A stretch of DNA of 64,000 bases. Source: Kalaharituber pfeilii. Its lineage: Eukaryota > Ascomycota > Pezizomycetes > Pezizales > Pezizaceae. Positions 12,257-26,515 of this stretch are shown one piece after another. The notes below the pieces were generated by a model. The model was given only the letters and a program-made list of their open reading frames with translations. It had not been told where the DNA came from and did no database searches. The DNA is taken from positions 868,001 to 932,000 of the forward strand of contig WHUZ01000006.1 in assembly GCA_015179045.1 (NCBI GenBank). Direction: 5' to 3'. Every line of letters begins with the position of its first letter. Positions within the stretch are counted from its first letter, which is position 1. The position numbers were made by a program, and so were the translations under genes.

Positions 12257-12602
12257 GGGGGGTAGTGGTGTGGGTATGGGTATTAAGTGTGGACTGCGGG
12301 TCGGACACAGGATGGGGCCGCCAGGATGGGGGCACAAGAGTGGCCGTGAGCGAATGGCGGGGAGACGCCGCATGTTAAAGTGCCTCCCGGGGGCAACACG
12401 GACGAGACACCAGGGACCAGTAGCCCGCTGCGAGAGGCAGGGCAACATTAGACACAAGCAGAGACGGCGCTGCGGATGGCAGTCAGCCATGGCAGCACAA
12501 GGGCACCGCAGGCAGATGGAGGCGGCCACCTCGCCAGGGAGGAGCCGAGTGATGGCGCGGCCGAGAGGGCGAGAGGAGGGGAGGGGAGCGGAGGCGAGCT
12601 GA

Positions 12603-12650
12603 GGGGAAGGGGAAGGGGAAGGGGAAGGGGAAGGGGAAGGGGAAGGGGAA
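12603..12650. repeat. (GGGGAA)8 hexanucleotide array
   Basis: Eight perfect copies of GGGGAA, continuing into a degenerate purine-rich stretch to about 12685. It is not the usual fungal telomere unit and lies inside an ordinary intergenic region. Confidence 0.95.
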
Positions 12651-12792
12651 GGAGGGAGGGGGAGGGCGAGGGGGGGGGGAGGCGAGGACGAGCGGAGACA
12701 AGTTTGCGACCGCGCACAATTGCGGTGGTAGCCATCCCAGATGCGGCGGCACCCGAGGGGCCTGGCGCGCCTGACACGGTGTGGATGTGGAG

Positions 12793-12858
12793 GTGGATGT
12801 GGATGTGGATGTGGATGTGGATGTGGATGTGGATGTGGATGTGGATGTGGATGTGGAT
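12793..12858. repeat. (GTGGAT)11 hexanucleotide array
   Basis: Eleven perfect copies. In different frames it would encode alternating Val-Asp, Met-Trp or Cys-Gly, which explains several spurious long frames over it. Confidence 0.95.
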
Positions 12859-13528
12859 GTGGAGCACGGGCAACGGTGCGGTGGGAGTGGGAGTGGGATC
12901 TGTCAGGAACAGCCCTCCCTCAGCGTCTGCCGATGCGCTGCCCGGGAGGTGTGTCGAGACGCAAGCAATCAGCAGGCAGCGAGTGTCGCTGCACCCAGAA
13001 CAAGCTTACCTCTGATCCAAGGTGGCGGATCGCTCGAAAGGGGGGCGCTGTTAATTCGGGTCTGCAAGCAACGTGCAGCTCGAGGGACTTTGGGTTAGGT
13101 CCAAATTAACTCCAGCAGCAGCGCGAGTGAACACATGCGCATGCGCTAGCGCTGTCCCCAGAGGCCTGGGCCAACTGCAGCAGGGCCGGGTGGCACAGCA
13201 AATCCTCTGGACCTTTCTTTTTGCTCTTGTTCTGTTTCTTTTTTTTTGTTTTTTTTTTTTAGTTTCGATCACAGGGGGCCCTGGCTGGCCTGATGGGGGA
13301 TGTTCGAGCCGCCTTACGCGATAGAGGAAGGCTGACCTGACTTGATGGGCGGACGTGCCCTAGCAAAGTCCAAATGGGAACTCTTCTGCAAGATTGCTTC
13401 CAAGTAGTCCTCCAGGCCAGTAGAAGGCTGAAAGAGGCCACCGGCGTTAGTGCGCGCTCATGTCGCTAGCACCTGTGGGGTTTAGAAGCGTTCGACGCGC
13501 ATGCCAATCATGCTGAGGGTATCGGGTG

Positions 13529-13548
13529 CCCCCCCCCCCCCCCCCCCC
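13529..13548. repeat. Poly(C) tract, 20 nt
   Basis: An uninterrupted run of C in intergenic sequence. Confidence 0.95.
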
Positions 13549-16500
13549 AACCCAGCACAGACTCGTTGATTCTCCTGTAATTACTTACGCGTCAATATAT
13601 AGATAGAGCATGAATTAGTGCTGCTGAATTGCTGGAGGAGTGCACCTGCCTGTCTGAACGCACTGGATTCACAAGCAGTGCAACTTTGTCGCGTACGATT
13701 ATTTTTGTGATTACGACGGACCATCAGAGGCAGCACCGCAGGAAAGGGTTACGCTATCCGCAATAGCTGAGCGGGATGTCGAGTTCAAAGCTCCTCATAT
13801 TCCAAAGAATGTAGCTAGTACCTGTTCAGTAGTTACGTAGTAGTATCATACTGTACTTCTACCCTGGTTCAGTAGATCCTTGGCCCCACTACTTGGTAGT
13901 CCAAGTACCTAAGTGGTACATGTACGACTAACTCCGCACCTGCCATTGCCCGTCATAATGCGGTTGATCATGATCGATCTGGGGCCTAAAAGGCGATAGC
14001 AAATTATCAAGCCCGTGACTCAAGATCTCGGCACAACTAGATTGTGCTCTTCAAGCACCTTCTACATAAAGCAAGCAGGTAATCTGTCCGGACTCGGTTC
14101 GACTAGGAGACTATCTAACACCCCCCAGATATAAGCATACATCTGCTGTGTACATGTAACTCATTGCATTGACCAATTTTACTTACCTCCATCAATCAAT
14201 TGGTAGAGTCGGACGTACAAGAATATTCGCCAAAAAAAACGCAAAGGGAAAGGTAAAATTGAGAACTGGTCTGGTCAATTGATGGCAAGTCTAAGTGTAG
14301 AATATCATGCACCCACTTAATAAGCTTTGAATTTCTATAAGACGTCGGGTAAACAAAGGCGAATGCTGTTACAAAGGGTTGGTTCTTTATGTGTTCGATC
14401 CAAACTCAACTGGCGCCACTTGCTAGGTGGTCTCCTTCTCATCTGGGGTATCTGATTCGTCTTGCGATAAGACTTTCAGTAGCGTGCTCACATGCGATGT
14501 ACCCCGAGCCAGTGTACTTAACATCTATCAAAGCCCAGGTCTCAAGTACTTGGGAACCCCAATTCGAGAACTACAAAGCAACGCGCCACAATTAGGTCTG
14601 AGAAGGAGAAGTCATCTCTAGATATCTGGGGTCACTGATAATAGCATGCATTGCTAGGAGGTATGATTTGCATATTTGAACAGAGATTATCAGCAGAAGC
14701 AGATAAGCTGGCGTGACACTTGCTGGGAACTAGAACATTGTACTACAGCGCACATATTATTACTAGTCTCATGTGGACTGCCAGTAAGTCTGGTTCGACT
14801 GTGGCAGTGAAGTAAACCTTCATTATACAGATAAGTCTGTTACTTTTCGCAAAACTGCTGAAACAATCTCGTCGAGAAGAACTCAAGTGCTTTCTGGGCC
14901 TCAGCACGCCTTCAAGTCCTTGAAAATACTCAAGTCCACAACCGCATATCCACGTCAATTCAGCGGAAGTTTCACCCAAGTGCAAATAGTTGAAAGCATA
15001 TGTTTCTTTCAAAGTCCTCGGCTAGGGATAGTTTGGTCTAATCAATTACAGTGTTATTATAAATTCCCGTTGTTTTCCCAGCTTTAATTGCCAATGCACA
15101 AGTTTTATCCCGTGTGTGCCTGCAGATCCATGCGTTTTACTCTCAGTATAATCCTTGCTCGATCGCCGACGTCCCAGCACATCCCAGAGCTGCATTGTTT
15201 AGTGGGTACAAAAAATAAAAGATCAACTGAAAAAATTCTTGTAGCAGGACAAATCGGAGTTTAGTGAAGAGATGAGCAATCGTGGCCACCCTGCTTGTTC
15301 CTCAAACTCTCTAATCTGCACCCATCAAAGATCCGAACTTAAATGTTCCCACCCACTTGGGACGAGTACATTGCACGTTACACTAACTAAAATTAATGGC
15401 ACTACCAAAGTTAATTCTAATTCCCTGCTTTGGTAGGCGGAGGACTCTGGTGCATAGGTCCCAACATATCTGGACTCTGAAGATATTCTAGCAAGAACTA
15501 GTACTGCGAGGTCATGATTACCGTGCAATCAGCCCCGTAAGATTCTATGGGGGACGTGACGCTATAGTTCAATGTTTATTAGTTTCAATTCGCGACTGAA
15601 TTCGCAACTCCAGCGGTGAAACGTCACTCATAACATACAACTGCTTGCCTCGACGCAAATGCAACTACAGCTGTCAGCCTCAATCTTGCATGCTCATACA
15701 GCTAGGTTCCATAGCGCAGCTGCAATTGACTCTTTTATTCATGTAATGCAATGGGATAACCAATATGAATCGATTTTCGGACCAAAGGTAGGGATCTCGC
15801 AATCGTTATATGAAAATGGGCAAGCAAGCGGGAGAGTAACTTCAATTGACAGAAGCTCTCATCAAATGTAGCAATTGCAAACCATTATTGTTGGGCAATA
15901 TGGGTTGCAGGTAGGTGGGAGAGGAGCTCGATGGAAGGGCGTGAGTGGGGCGAGCACTGGACTCCCATTTCTACGTGAGCTTATTTGCGGGGCTGCATAG
16001 ATATGAAGATCTCAGCGTTAGTTGTCGTTGTGCCAACCGGACTAATCACGCTCTGGTACGGATTAGTGAAATGCTACTATTAACCATCGCCTGCCGGAGG
16101 TGGCTTAAGCTTGTCATTATAACCAAGAGTGATCTTTAAGCTGACCATGGGGTACACGTGGCTTGTGTGATGGGTCTGACTCGGCTAACCTCGGGACTGG
16201 CTACCGAATTTATCAATATCGACACTTCCTTCTTGGCATTATCAGATTCAATAGTACATTTAAGGATCTGGAGCAGTGGGTTATACTGCCCGTGAGTTGC
16301 TTCGTACTCCCTCTACCGTGATGGCCCCTCTCACCGAGTTACACCTCGAGCTCGGGGCATAGGTGGTTTGTATTACCGAAATTACAAGTCTTAAGAATTA
16401 GTCGAACCAAGCGAGTCTGATCCAAGACTGTATCATCTGATCTCGTGTCCAGTATCATTTGCGCTACTATATATATCCACTCTGATAGATCAAGAGCTAC

Positions 16501-19500
16501 TGTCTACTAATGCTTTTAGTGATCCGAAGCAACATTCTCAGCCTTGCCGCGTCGAAGTGGGCTGATCTTGTTGAGACAGTTAGACGACACGACTAACCCA
16601 TGGCTACTCTTATTCTCCACCCTACTAGAAGGGAGTACTGTCCAACGAGTCCATTCGTTTCGTACAACAGATCTCCCTACACAATGTCTCTCTACACAAT
16701 GCGGTATCAGGAATCCCCTGCGCGAAGCTCCAAATACTGGAAATAATCAGGCTATTATAGCTATGGTGTGATTTGATGAATATTTTCTCCATCTGATGAT
16801 GATAGGTACCGACACTCGAGCTGTTACAGTAATAGAGAGAACTATACAATGGCATATCACTGAATACTCCACATGCCAAAACGCCAGCTCTGTGCTAGGC
16901 TAAAGGAGCGTTTGTCCTGCCCGGGGAGTGATTAGGGTTGGATGAGCTGCAACACCGTATGCATCGAACACAGAGTACTCGAGTACATCACCTGTAGTTA
17001 CATACATTCGTGCTATTGTTACCTTTGTACTACTCGTACTCGTATATTTCGAAGCTCAAATGTGCGCTTGATGCATAGTGTATGAACCTCCGCACTTGCT
17101 ATTGAGCTCAAGCTCTTCTGCGCTGCATGTATGCTTCCATAACTTCGTGGAGTTCTATAGCAATTTAGCCATCATTTGAAAGTCAATTCAATGGAAGTAT
17201 GTAGAGAATTTAGAACTACTTACAAGTAGCGTACTTGTAGGTTACTTACTTACATCAGTGAGTACTATCTCTGGTTATGTCTCTGAAGGAAACAACTGTG
17301 TTACTTCTATATTTAGGCACATCATTATTAGCAACAAACATAGTCCATTCAGACAACAAATCTTGTACAGTATGGATCCGTCACGGCTGAACACTCCAGA
17401 TTACCTTAGTCTCATACAGCACTACCCCCCAATCCACAAAGCTTACTGATGTGTCGCTAATTTAGCAGATTAAACTGCCAGCAAGACGCTCGGGAGGCGT
17501 GCTCCACGAGGCCTTGCCTTAGGCCAATAACTGGGCTATACAGGATTTTTACTTTTGCAAACTTTAGCTGAATAGCCAATGAAATCGGACATCCGGGATT
17601 CTGACCCTGGTGGATAGGCTCGAACCCCTCCCTCCCCTCAGAAACGAATAGCCCCTCCCCCGCGTTTGCTCCATGGACGTCTTGATACGATGCTGATACC
17701 CAGATTGGTGCAACAGCCATGTGATGGGCCGCTGCCGTGAAGTGATGAAAGTCCGTGGCAATTGCATATATTACCTCAACCAAATTCAGCAGCGGGTATG
17801 AGTCTTAGCCTAGTTGGAAGCAAGCAGAGCAACGAGAGCATGGTCGTACGTGGTCTGAAGCATTTTGTGGGGCACCTCCGCAACCGGTGACCAGGTGTGC
17901 AAATTTCGAACTTACTCAACTCACAGGATCACTACAACAATGCATACATAAATGTTGATTTAACCAACGGCTGCACTTTGAAGTTAGGTAGACCTGCCCA
18001 TCGCGGGTGGCATGAGACTAAACTCTCCGCAGGACAATGTTTGTACACCGTTTTCTGCCCAAGTTGTCCGTTAGAATTTCTTGCTTCTTCCATTTTGGTA
18101 GTGTATATTTGAGCGTTCATCTGCCTTTGGCCCGAACCCGGCATGCTGATGGATTAGTACTAGTTGTATGCTTCTCGTCCTCGTGCTCATGCCAGCGCGA
18201 GATAGCTGACTCTGTCTAGAGCTAGCCTTTGTCCGAACAACACGCTTATCATGCAACTGAACGAGCTAAGTTAGAGGATCGCTTTTAGCCAGTCCTACTT
18301 CAACAACTAGGTAACGATAATTTGAGTTCACCCTTCCTGATATTACAGTGGTACAAAACGTAATTCTCCATCCCATGCTTAATGATCCTGCTGTGGGACA
18401 AAAGGGAAAGGAATATTAAAATAACTAAATATAATAACATTTCGGAGATACAAGGAAATATCATCAATCCATTAAAATGTACGGTATCTGAGCTCCGGGC
18501 CAGCGCATTCCGTAAAATGGGATCGGTAGATAGGGGCTGGAATATTTCTAGTTAATCACGCGTATCCAGAGCCTCCAGGATAACTTTAGCTGAGTATTCG
18601 TCGCCACATTCCGTACTCTTGGTACCAGTTGGATATCATAGATGCCCCCTTCATGGGATTTGTCAGGGTTTTAAATGTCCTATATTGACCTCTATCCCTT
18701 ACTAGTGGCATCAAGGATAAGATGTAGGCTATTGTGCGTACTATATGTTCAACCATCCTACGTAGCTGCCTCCTTGTATTACTTGAGAATGCATGTATGT
18801 TGCTATGTATGTGGACTGATGAGCTGTATGTGCAGGTAGGAGCTGTCGGTGACTTAAGTAAGTACTACACGAGTAACCTATATAGGTATACTTACAGGTA
18901 CTTTGAGGTACGCCCTCGGCACTAAGACAACTCTTGTCACCGTGCATACTATTGTATTGATTGTACTCGTATAAATGAAAAGTGTATTCCCTGTGCAGGT
19001 ATTTACAAACCGTTCTGCTAATTTCCTTGATCTGTTCTTAGAGGTACTCTACCTCTAGTAATAAATTAATTTTTCCGTTCACTGATTAATCAAACGTGCC
19101 CCACTGTCCCGTCGCCATGGCGCTAGCTTATAGGTATTAGCGACCTGTGCCAAGCCAGACCTCCAGTGGGATAATGGGATTTGATTTGATATAAACTTAA
19201 GTTGCATTAGGCAAGCAAACACAGTAGTTTAATTGCTCTGACATCCTCCAGTAGTCACAAGTCGTAATTTGCATGAACGAATGCACGTGCAGTTCGCACT
19301 TTCAGAATTGCCGGACAAGATTTCTTGCATCTACCCCGTCCGCACTACCTGCTATTTGCACAAAAGGAAGCATTACTAGCTAAAGTGCTATGCGCTACTT
19401 CATAATCGAGATGTTTGGCATTTGAACACAGGATGACTAAGCCTGTGTCTGGGAGGGGAAACGAGGTACAGATCTCATATGTTTTAAAGTACAGTACTAC

Positions 19501-22500
19501 TAAAGTACCGGTAGTAGGTGATTGGTTGCTTAAGCAAGGCGCGTACGGACCTATATGTTATATTGCAGATACAGCGAACATGAACCACAATTCAAACTAT
19601 GCAAGCAAGTGCTCGAGCACCTTCAGTGCCAATTGCAATCAGACGAGCAAGTACCGGGAGCTTGGATCTTCCCCATGAAGCACATCTGCCACAAAAGCTT
19701 GATTGCGGTATGCTAGACATCTGTCAGAGCAAGTAATGGAGACTAGTGACAACATAGTACGCCACTTGTTGCATGTAGCCTCAGACTGATAATGCAAGCC
19801 ACATACTTAAGCTAAATATCCCACCCGGTTTGGGGACTCCACCCTCCGGTGTCACTGGCGCTCCTACACATGGGAAGTCCTGGCTGCCAGTCTGCTGCAG
19901 CTGGTCTCACCCTGCGTACACTTGATTCGCGTGGCACGGCTAGTATCTACGCCTTGAGATGTCTGAGAGCGCGCTCCTCGAGCTGCGACTCATTATCATC
20001 TCCCACTGGAGTCCTGCGTTATTACTTGAGCATTGCTGCATACCGCAGCAATCTACTACTTTGTGCTGCACTGTCCCATGCAGATTTGCCCTGTAGGCCC
20101 GAAAAGTCGTAGGTGGCTGAAAACACCGTCCGCAGCGTGGTGCCAGATAACCTGGGCAGCATCACACACTCCTGAGCCAGAATGCACCATATATATGCAT
20201 ACAAGGAGCTATCAATTGCTCTGCCATGCGCAGTCGCAGTCGCAGTCGCAGTCGCAGCCAACCCTCGCTCAGGAGATGTCCTGGCACACGCAAGGTTTCT
20301 AACCTTTGATTCTCCGCGGGGCTCAGATCACTCCAGATTCCGGAAACTCAGGTCATGTCACCTTCGCATGCGCGTCCCCCGCACGCAGGGAGCGTGCCCA
20401 CTGCAGGGCGAGTGGCAGAAGCGACGGGAGAGGCAGCCAGCCCCAGCCAGCCAGCGCGGTGAGCGCGATGTCACTCGAGACAACTCATCAAACGAGTCGT
20501 GCGCAGAGGGGATATGATATGAGGTGCGTTTCGGGACGGCTGGCGACAAAGGGGCGACAGCGGGGTGCTGCTGCCAGTGGCAAACATCCCACCCCGCCCA
20601 TTGTTCTCTCCCGAATTACCCTATTCGAACTCCCTCCACATCCCGCCCCCGTTCAATTGATCGTGGGCGCACCCTCTCGAGAAACGCCTCGCCATCATAA
20701 CACCAGCAAAGAAACACCCACCTCGAGCGCTGCCCTCGGCTGCTTGTGACACTAGGCAAGTTTTCACCCTCAACAACTGATCCTCTGTGTTCCAAAGTGT
20801 GGCCCCACCGCCATCCGCTGCTGTAGCGACTACATGCCTGTTGCGCCTGGCCGCCCCCACCACTCAAAGAGCCCCAGAAGCGTGCGGACAAGGTTAACCT
20901 TGCCCTGGTTCGAGATTGGCCTTGCGCTCGTGTATTATTCCGAGAGCATCCATGCTCTGTCTCTGGCCTATACCGCAAGCATAACTGGTCGGCAATATGA
21001 GGCCACGCGAGAATCCAGGCAAGTGGTACTCGGGACGGCTGGCACTCCTACCATATCGCGTCCGAATCCCTTATTTCGCACTTTTTCTGTCGCCGATAAG
21101 GGTGTGGCGAACAATTATCCGCTTCAAATGTCTTTGACTACTGTTCTTGCCGTACCAGAAGTATCAGTAGTCGTATTGCTTCTAACATAGCCCTCTTTCA
21201 TTACAATTTGGAGCAGCAATTGCCCCCTCCACACTCCCTCCTCCTCACTCCTCCTTCTCCCAAAACCTGAGTCAAGAGGTCGACGTCAGAGAGAACGCAA
21301 GCACTACCAACAAATCACCCAACCGGTAGTTTTGATACACTAACTTCGAGGCAAAGCCCGCTACTTTCTTGTGCCGCTACTCTGATTAATGACGGGCAAT
21401 TTCTCGGTTGGAGAAGCCATGATCCGGTCGGCACCTGTCAGGCGCCTACACCAATAACTATTACCGAGATGGATTTACCAGGTACCAGGAAGCTACTTTA
21501 GTATAGACACGCGAGGAACTGTGTGAAGACCCTGGAGCGCCTTCCCGGCTTCAGCTGATAATCAATACGAAGTTATGGCTTTAACGTTTCCTGTGGCCCC
21601 TCCCAACACCATGGTTGTTGAATGAGTGGCTGACTGCGATATTCCTGGACCATGTATAATCTTTCTTCGGGATAACGACGCAATGTTTATCAAGCTGGTA
21701 ATGTATAGCAGCTTTCGGTTTGCTTTTTGCATTTATTTTTACTTATTTTGGTGACAGCTAATTCAGAGATCAAAACATCAAGAAAAAGCCAACAATCAGT
21801 ATATTACATCTGTTTAGCCTCTATTTAATCCATGCATATATCTCAATAATCCATGCCTTGTCGATCGTGGTGAAAAAGCTCTTGCGCTGATAAATGTGGT
21901 TACTTTCAATTATGTCAATGCCATGTGGTAGGTTTGTTTTCTCTTGTCTTATGAACAGGAATGTAAGAAATAGTTGGAGCAAAGTGACTTAAGGTGCGAC
22001 CCATTAAAATGAGCAAAAGAACATTACAATTATCGCACGGACTAATAGCCAAGGGGCGGTAACTAGCAACGCTGACCTATTATCTCTAATAGCCACCATG
22101 TCCAAATCATGGTTTCGAAATGCCTGCAAATGCAACATCAATATGGTGGCAAAGGCGCTTATTACTTTATTGATCATTATTGATCATTATGGGTTCTTGC
22201 ACTGATTCTATAGCTCGACATCGCTGGTACCATCCTTGGGTGTTGGATTACTAGTACAATGCTATCTATGTCTTCGCCTTGGCCCCCAATTTGAATCCAA
22301 GGTTGCGGGGCTTAGACACGTGCTATCAAGTTGGAGTATTTCCCCTGACGCAGATCGCTGTGGGTTCACTAGTGCTCGCTAGGTACTTCCCAAAATCTCC
22401 AGGCGTGAGCTCGAATAATTCGTGCCGGACGATAAATTTCATGCTGGATAGTATCAAACTGTCAACAATCATCAACCAATAGGCATGGACTTGCAGTAGC

Positions 22501-23503
22501 AGATAAGGGGAATACCTATGCCTATACTACTGCTTTATGGCCGAGTATTGCTAAGGTACAGGAAGTCACCATGAACAACCAATATATTTGGAAAAGCGAA
22601 ATTTCGTAAGTGATTAACTTCAAAGTTCGGCAAGTGTCGCCTGACTTTAGATGGTCAGATGAAGTTAGGATCTCTTGGAAAGCTATCGATGATTCATTCT
22701 AGAATACAGGTTTGTGGACTAGTTGCATCTCTTTAAGTCGTGAATTGTCTCACCTTCAGAGCCAGATGGACTTGCGGCCCATAAGATACAAATTTAGAAG
22801 GTAGGTCCCTCCTAGGTCTAGCTATATAGCTTTGACTGCAGATCTATTGAGTTGATCTTTGCCCAGTCGATGCATGTGCATGTTATTAGTTCATTTCAAA
22901 TAGTGCTTCGCAGCGCATTCACTTTTCTATACTCCGTCCTTATTGCTTGGGTAACTGCCGATACAAGAAAGGATAGAGTTGTATGTTACACAACGAAGGA
23001 TTGGAGGAAGCACCAAGCAATTTCAGTGGGTCGAAGCGAGGTGAAAACTCAGGTGATCGCCCTACGATGTCAAGATCATGTGCATTGAGCTGCCCTTGCC
23101 AGAACAATTGTTCACTAACTAGCTTATATCTGACAAAAGTTACGTTACAATAGGAAGTATGTACTTTCACTTGCATGTCAATAATGGTGGTGGTAACGCG
23201 ATTACAGATGTGGCTACTTTAAGTGCTTAATTGCTTAAATGTAAGATTTGACTGCTGTAAATTCCATTCCGAAAGTCGGATGAGGGCTGTGGGGGAAGTG
23301 CGGGAAGAAGCAATTCAAAGAGTAATGGTTAACCAAGTTCATAAAGTATTTGGGAGCAGAAACTAGATGATAGCCATCCCTCATCCTTACCTGCTTCCGC
23401 GTCGACGATGCCTCTAATGGCATCTCTCCCTCCCAATCCCGGATGATCGTGCATATCAGATTAGACCTTTGAATACAAGCGCGATATCCTGCGCATTTCA
23501 TCT

Positions 23504-23615
23504 AGGTAGAAGATGGATTTTTTTTATATTTTTATTTTTATTTTTATTTTTATTTTTTTTTTCACGTAACCCCGCTTGCAGCCGTTCACCATGGCAGGGC
23601 AGGTAGAAGATGGAT
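23504..23615 (-). mobile_element. 82-bp LINE-tail insertion with perfect 15-bp target duplication
   Basis: The sequence aggtagaagatggat occurs at 23504-23518 and again at 23601-23615. Between them lie 82 bp which, read on the minus strand, consist of a short unique end finishing in gcaagcggggttacgtg and then an A-rich tail built of AAAAT units. This is the signature of target-primed reverse transcription with extreme 5' truncation. The same terminus occurs on the plus strand near 8090. The perfect duplication suggests a recent insertion. Confidence 0.88.
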
Positions 23616-24508
23616 GAAAGCAAACAAATTTATTCGAATAATGAATGATCCGGAAGTTATGAATTTCATTTCGAACAGTTACATTTCGCAGCCTGTTTGA
23701 TTATACACACACTATGACCACGTGATGGTGGGTACCTCATGTTATATTTACTACAGATTTTCTGGGGTCCGGGAGAATTGCACGGCATCTAAGACACAAT
23801 TGCTAGGCCATTGTTTCTTTTTTGCGCATCACCGGCTATCCCGTGGCCCCAATCACACTACTAGTACACTCTATCATATAAGAGACTAAGTGATATGTCA
23901 CTGCACTGTGGCTCGGGATTCGCTGAACAGGGCGGAATTCACGTATATGATTTTCCGAGTAATGTGTGATAACCTGGTCAATGGGGGAGGAGATTGCTGA
24001 CCAGGGATTATGCTCAAAGAGAGGAGACATTGTTAAGCGAGGAAGGGAGGCGTATGCCTTGGTGTTGAGAGTAATATTGCGTAATAGTTTGGTTAGGGAT
24101 CAGGGAGAAAAAGAACGAGCAAAAACAACCAGCAGGTACACATGAAATATAGTCTCAAAGAATGCCAAAGGAGTAGGGTCCATAAATAATCGGTGAGAGA
24201 GGAAAGGTACCGCGAGAGAAATGGTTCAATTGTCAAATGTAGGTCTGTTTGTGAGCGGATTAGGAAGGATAAGCAAATAAAATTACCGAAAAAAAAAGCG
24301 AGAGTGAAAAAATGGAATGGTACAAGAATAGGATGAGGAATAGGGTTGAAAGAGCCTGCAGAGGGTGCAACCATCAGACTTCAGATAAGGGGAAGCAAAA
24401 GGTAGGTTTGCTGAAATGAAAAGGTTTGAAAAACGGGAGCGAAATTAGTGGAGATGTATGCATGGGCCAGAACCCGAAATATGGCCGAAGAGAAGGAACA
24501 AACATAAC

Positions 24509-24592
24509 AAAAAAAAAAATAAAGAAAGAAAGGAAGAAAGAAAGAAAAAAAAGAAAGAAAGGGGGAAAAAAGAAAAAAAGAAAAAGAAGGGT
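24509..24592. repeat. Purine-rich A/GAAA microsatellite
   Basis: A stretch of almost only A and G with GAAA and AAAG units. No coding meaning is apparent. Confidence 0.8.
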
Positions 24593-26378
24593 ACACAACG
24601 GTGACAATATCAATAACAAACCAGTGGTGTTGTTCAGCATAAGCGAGTGCGTACCAGAGTGACAGCCGATCAAAAGCGAAAAAAAAAAGGCACGATCGCT
24701 ACAGCATTAGTTTGGAACTGAACATTCATGGTACTACAAAATGAGCTGTAATAATAAGATGCAACTGCCGATTGCAAATCATACAGAAATACACATTACA
24801 AAACTACAAAATTAGTGATCTATTCTTGTTGCTCCACTCGCTATTGGACTGGAGATTTACTTTTAAGGAAGGTGGTCATATGTACACTTGTTGATTTCAG
24901 TAATCACCGCCGCTTTTCACAGATGTCAGAGTGAGATGTATGGGACTAGCTTGACAGAATGCACCGCATAGGCCTTGTCATACGTTAGGGGCGTAAATAC
25001 GCCGGGAGCGGTTATTGATCGCAAAGTAAAGGGACATCACTGATATTCACGGGGAGGTTTTTTGTTGAGGGTAACCCGGTCCTGGCTGCACGACTCGATA
25101 GCTGAACTACGGATTCTGCCCATAGGTGGGGTTAGCAAAACATGCACATGAATGTGTGGCAAGAGAGGACTCTGAGGGAAACTGGAAGAGGAGTAGCTTA
25201 ACCAGCGGGAGGCTAAATATGATCGTTATTATACCTTGTTCAATAGTGCAATTGCCGGCGTTGAAATGGTGATGGACATGGATGCAACTGATGCAGAGTA
25301 ACTCCGGTAATATAAAGAAGAGTTTTACACCTCGTGCATGCATAAGTGCACATATTTCATAAGGGGCAGAATCTCAGAGGACATTGTATCCTTGTGTTAT
25401 TACCAAGCCTTTTGTGCACATCTAAGTGGGTGTCTACATGTACCACTATTTCAACATGTGCAAAACCTCAATGATAGCTACTAGTTTGAAGGTTCATGGA
25501 GTACAGGATTGCATCAGGTATGATCAGTGGTGGGAGGATAACCACCAGGTGGGTTCAAGTTGGAGGTAGAATGCAACGACGAGACACTTACAGGGGTGAG
25601 CGAGAGAAGAGACCGAGGGCTACGTAAAGGAAGAACACAGAGTGTGTACAGGAATCAATCTCTTGGGCTATACGATAGTTGCAAATAGCAGTATTGGGTG
25701 TTTAGATTTGTTTATGGTGCCCTACTCGAGTTGATCGATTGTAGGTCCTCGCAATTTATCTTAAAGTAGGATCGACTAGCTGATAGCTTAGCTACAGGCC
25801 CTGCGCAAGTGACGTTATTTCATCTGCTTATTTAGCGACATTCACAGTCGGTGATCTGCCGGTAGAGCTAGCAAAATAATATGGATTTAGCTCAATGAAG
25901 CTAGGGATGAAAGGACATTGCGATTTCAAGTACGTAGTGGAGATCGACCGCTCTATCACAACGAGTCAAACTCACTGATGAAGCGCGAGTTATGGGCCGC
26001 TGTGATAGAATTATGGCGCCATCTCTGAACCCGTGAGGAGATGGCTGAAGATTTTACTTTGGAGCTAGCAGGTTGATTGGGCGATTACAGTTTCAGGCAA
26101 TCGGGAGCAGCTGGTCGATGCATATGGCTGTGCATTCGCATGCACTTATAAAATCTGATGATGATGGCCTGATGCTCGTAATACGCATATCTTGTCTGTC
26201 TCAGCTGGGAGCTTCTTCAGCTTCTCAATGGACGGTGAGATGTTGCCAATGACATCCTGGCTTGTGATTCTTCACATAAGCACTTTTCGGAGATGGAGGA
26301 GGTATGACAATACACACAATCAGCACAGAAGGGTGATTTGTAATACCTGTCTCCAAAACTAAACATAGATAAGTGCAA

Positions 26379-26515
26379 CCCCCCCCCCCCCCCACCACCA
26401 AAAAATAAAAAATAAAAAATAAAAGTAAAAAGAAAAAAGAAAAAAAGAAAAAAGAAAAAAGAAAATAAATAAATAAAGTAAATAAAAAAATAAATAAATA
26501 ACTAAAAAACTAGAA
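26379..26515. repeat. Poly(C) 15-mer followed by a long A-rich stretch
   Basis: C15 at 26379-26393 is followed by about 120 nt of A-rich sequence with AAAAT, AAAAG and AAAT units. It could be the tail of a retroelement, but no element body or target duplication was recognised. Confidence 0.75.

Larger units (their letters stand above)
11053..13600. promoter_or_regulatory. Upstream region of the zinc-finger gene, rich in G runs and microsatellites
   Basis: No protein gene is supportable. The long frames here arise from low-complexity repeats (GGGGAA, GTGGAT and poly-G) and read as poly-Pro, poly-Gly or alternating dipeptides on every strand. The stretch probably includes the leader and promoter of the minus-strand regulator, since long leaders are common for fungal developmental regulators, but no specific site can be named. 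Confidence 0.4.

Noticed and set aside
12603..12858. Possible telomere-like or subtelomeric repeats
   Set aside because: The units are GGGGAA and GTGGAT, not TTAGGG, they are short, and they lie between ordinary intergenic stretches.
12153..13109. Several long frames over the hexanucleotide arrays and poly(G)
   Set aside because: They translate repeats into dipeptide strings on every strand and have no other content.
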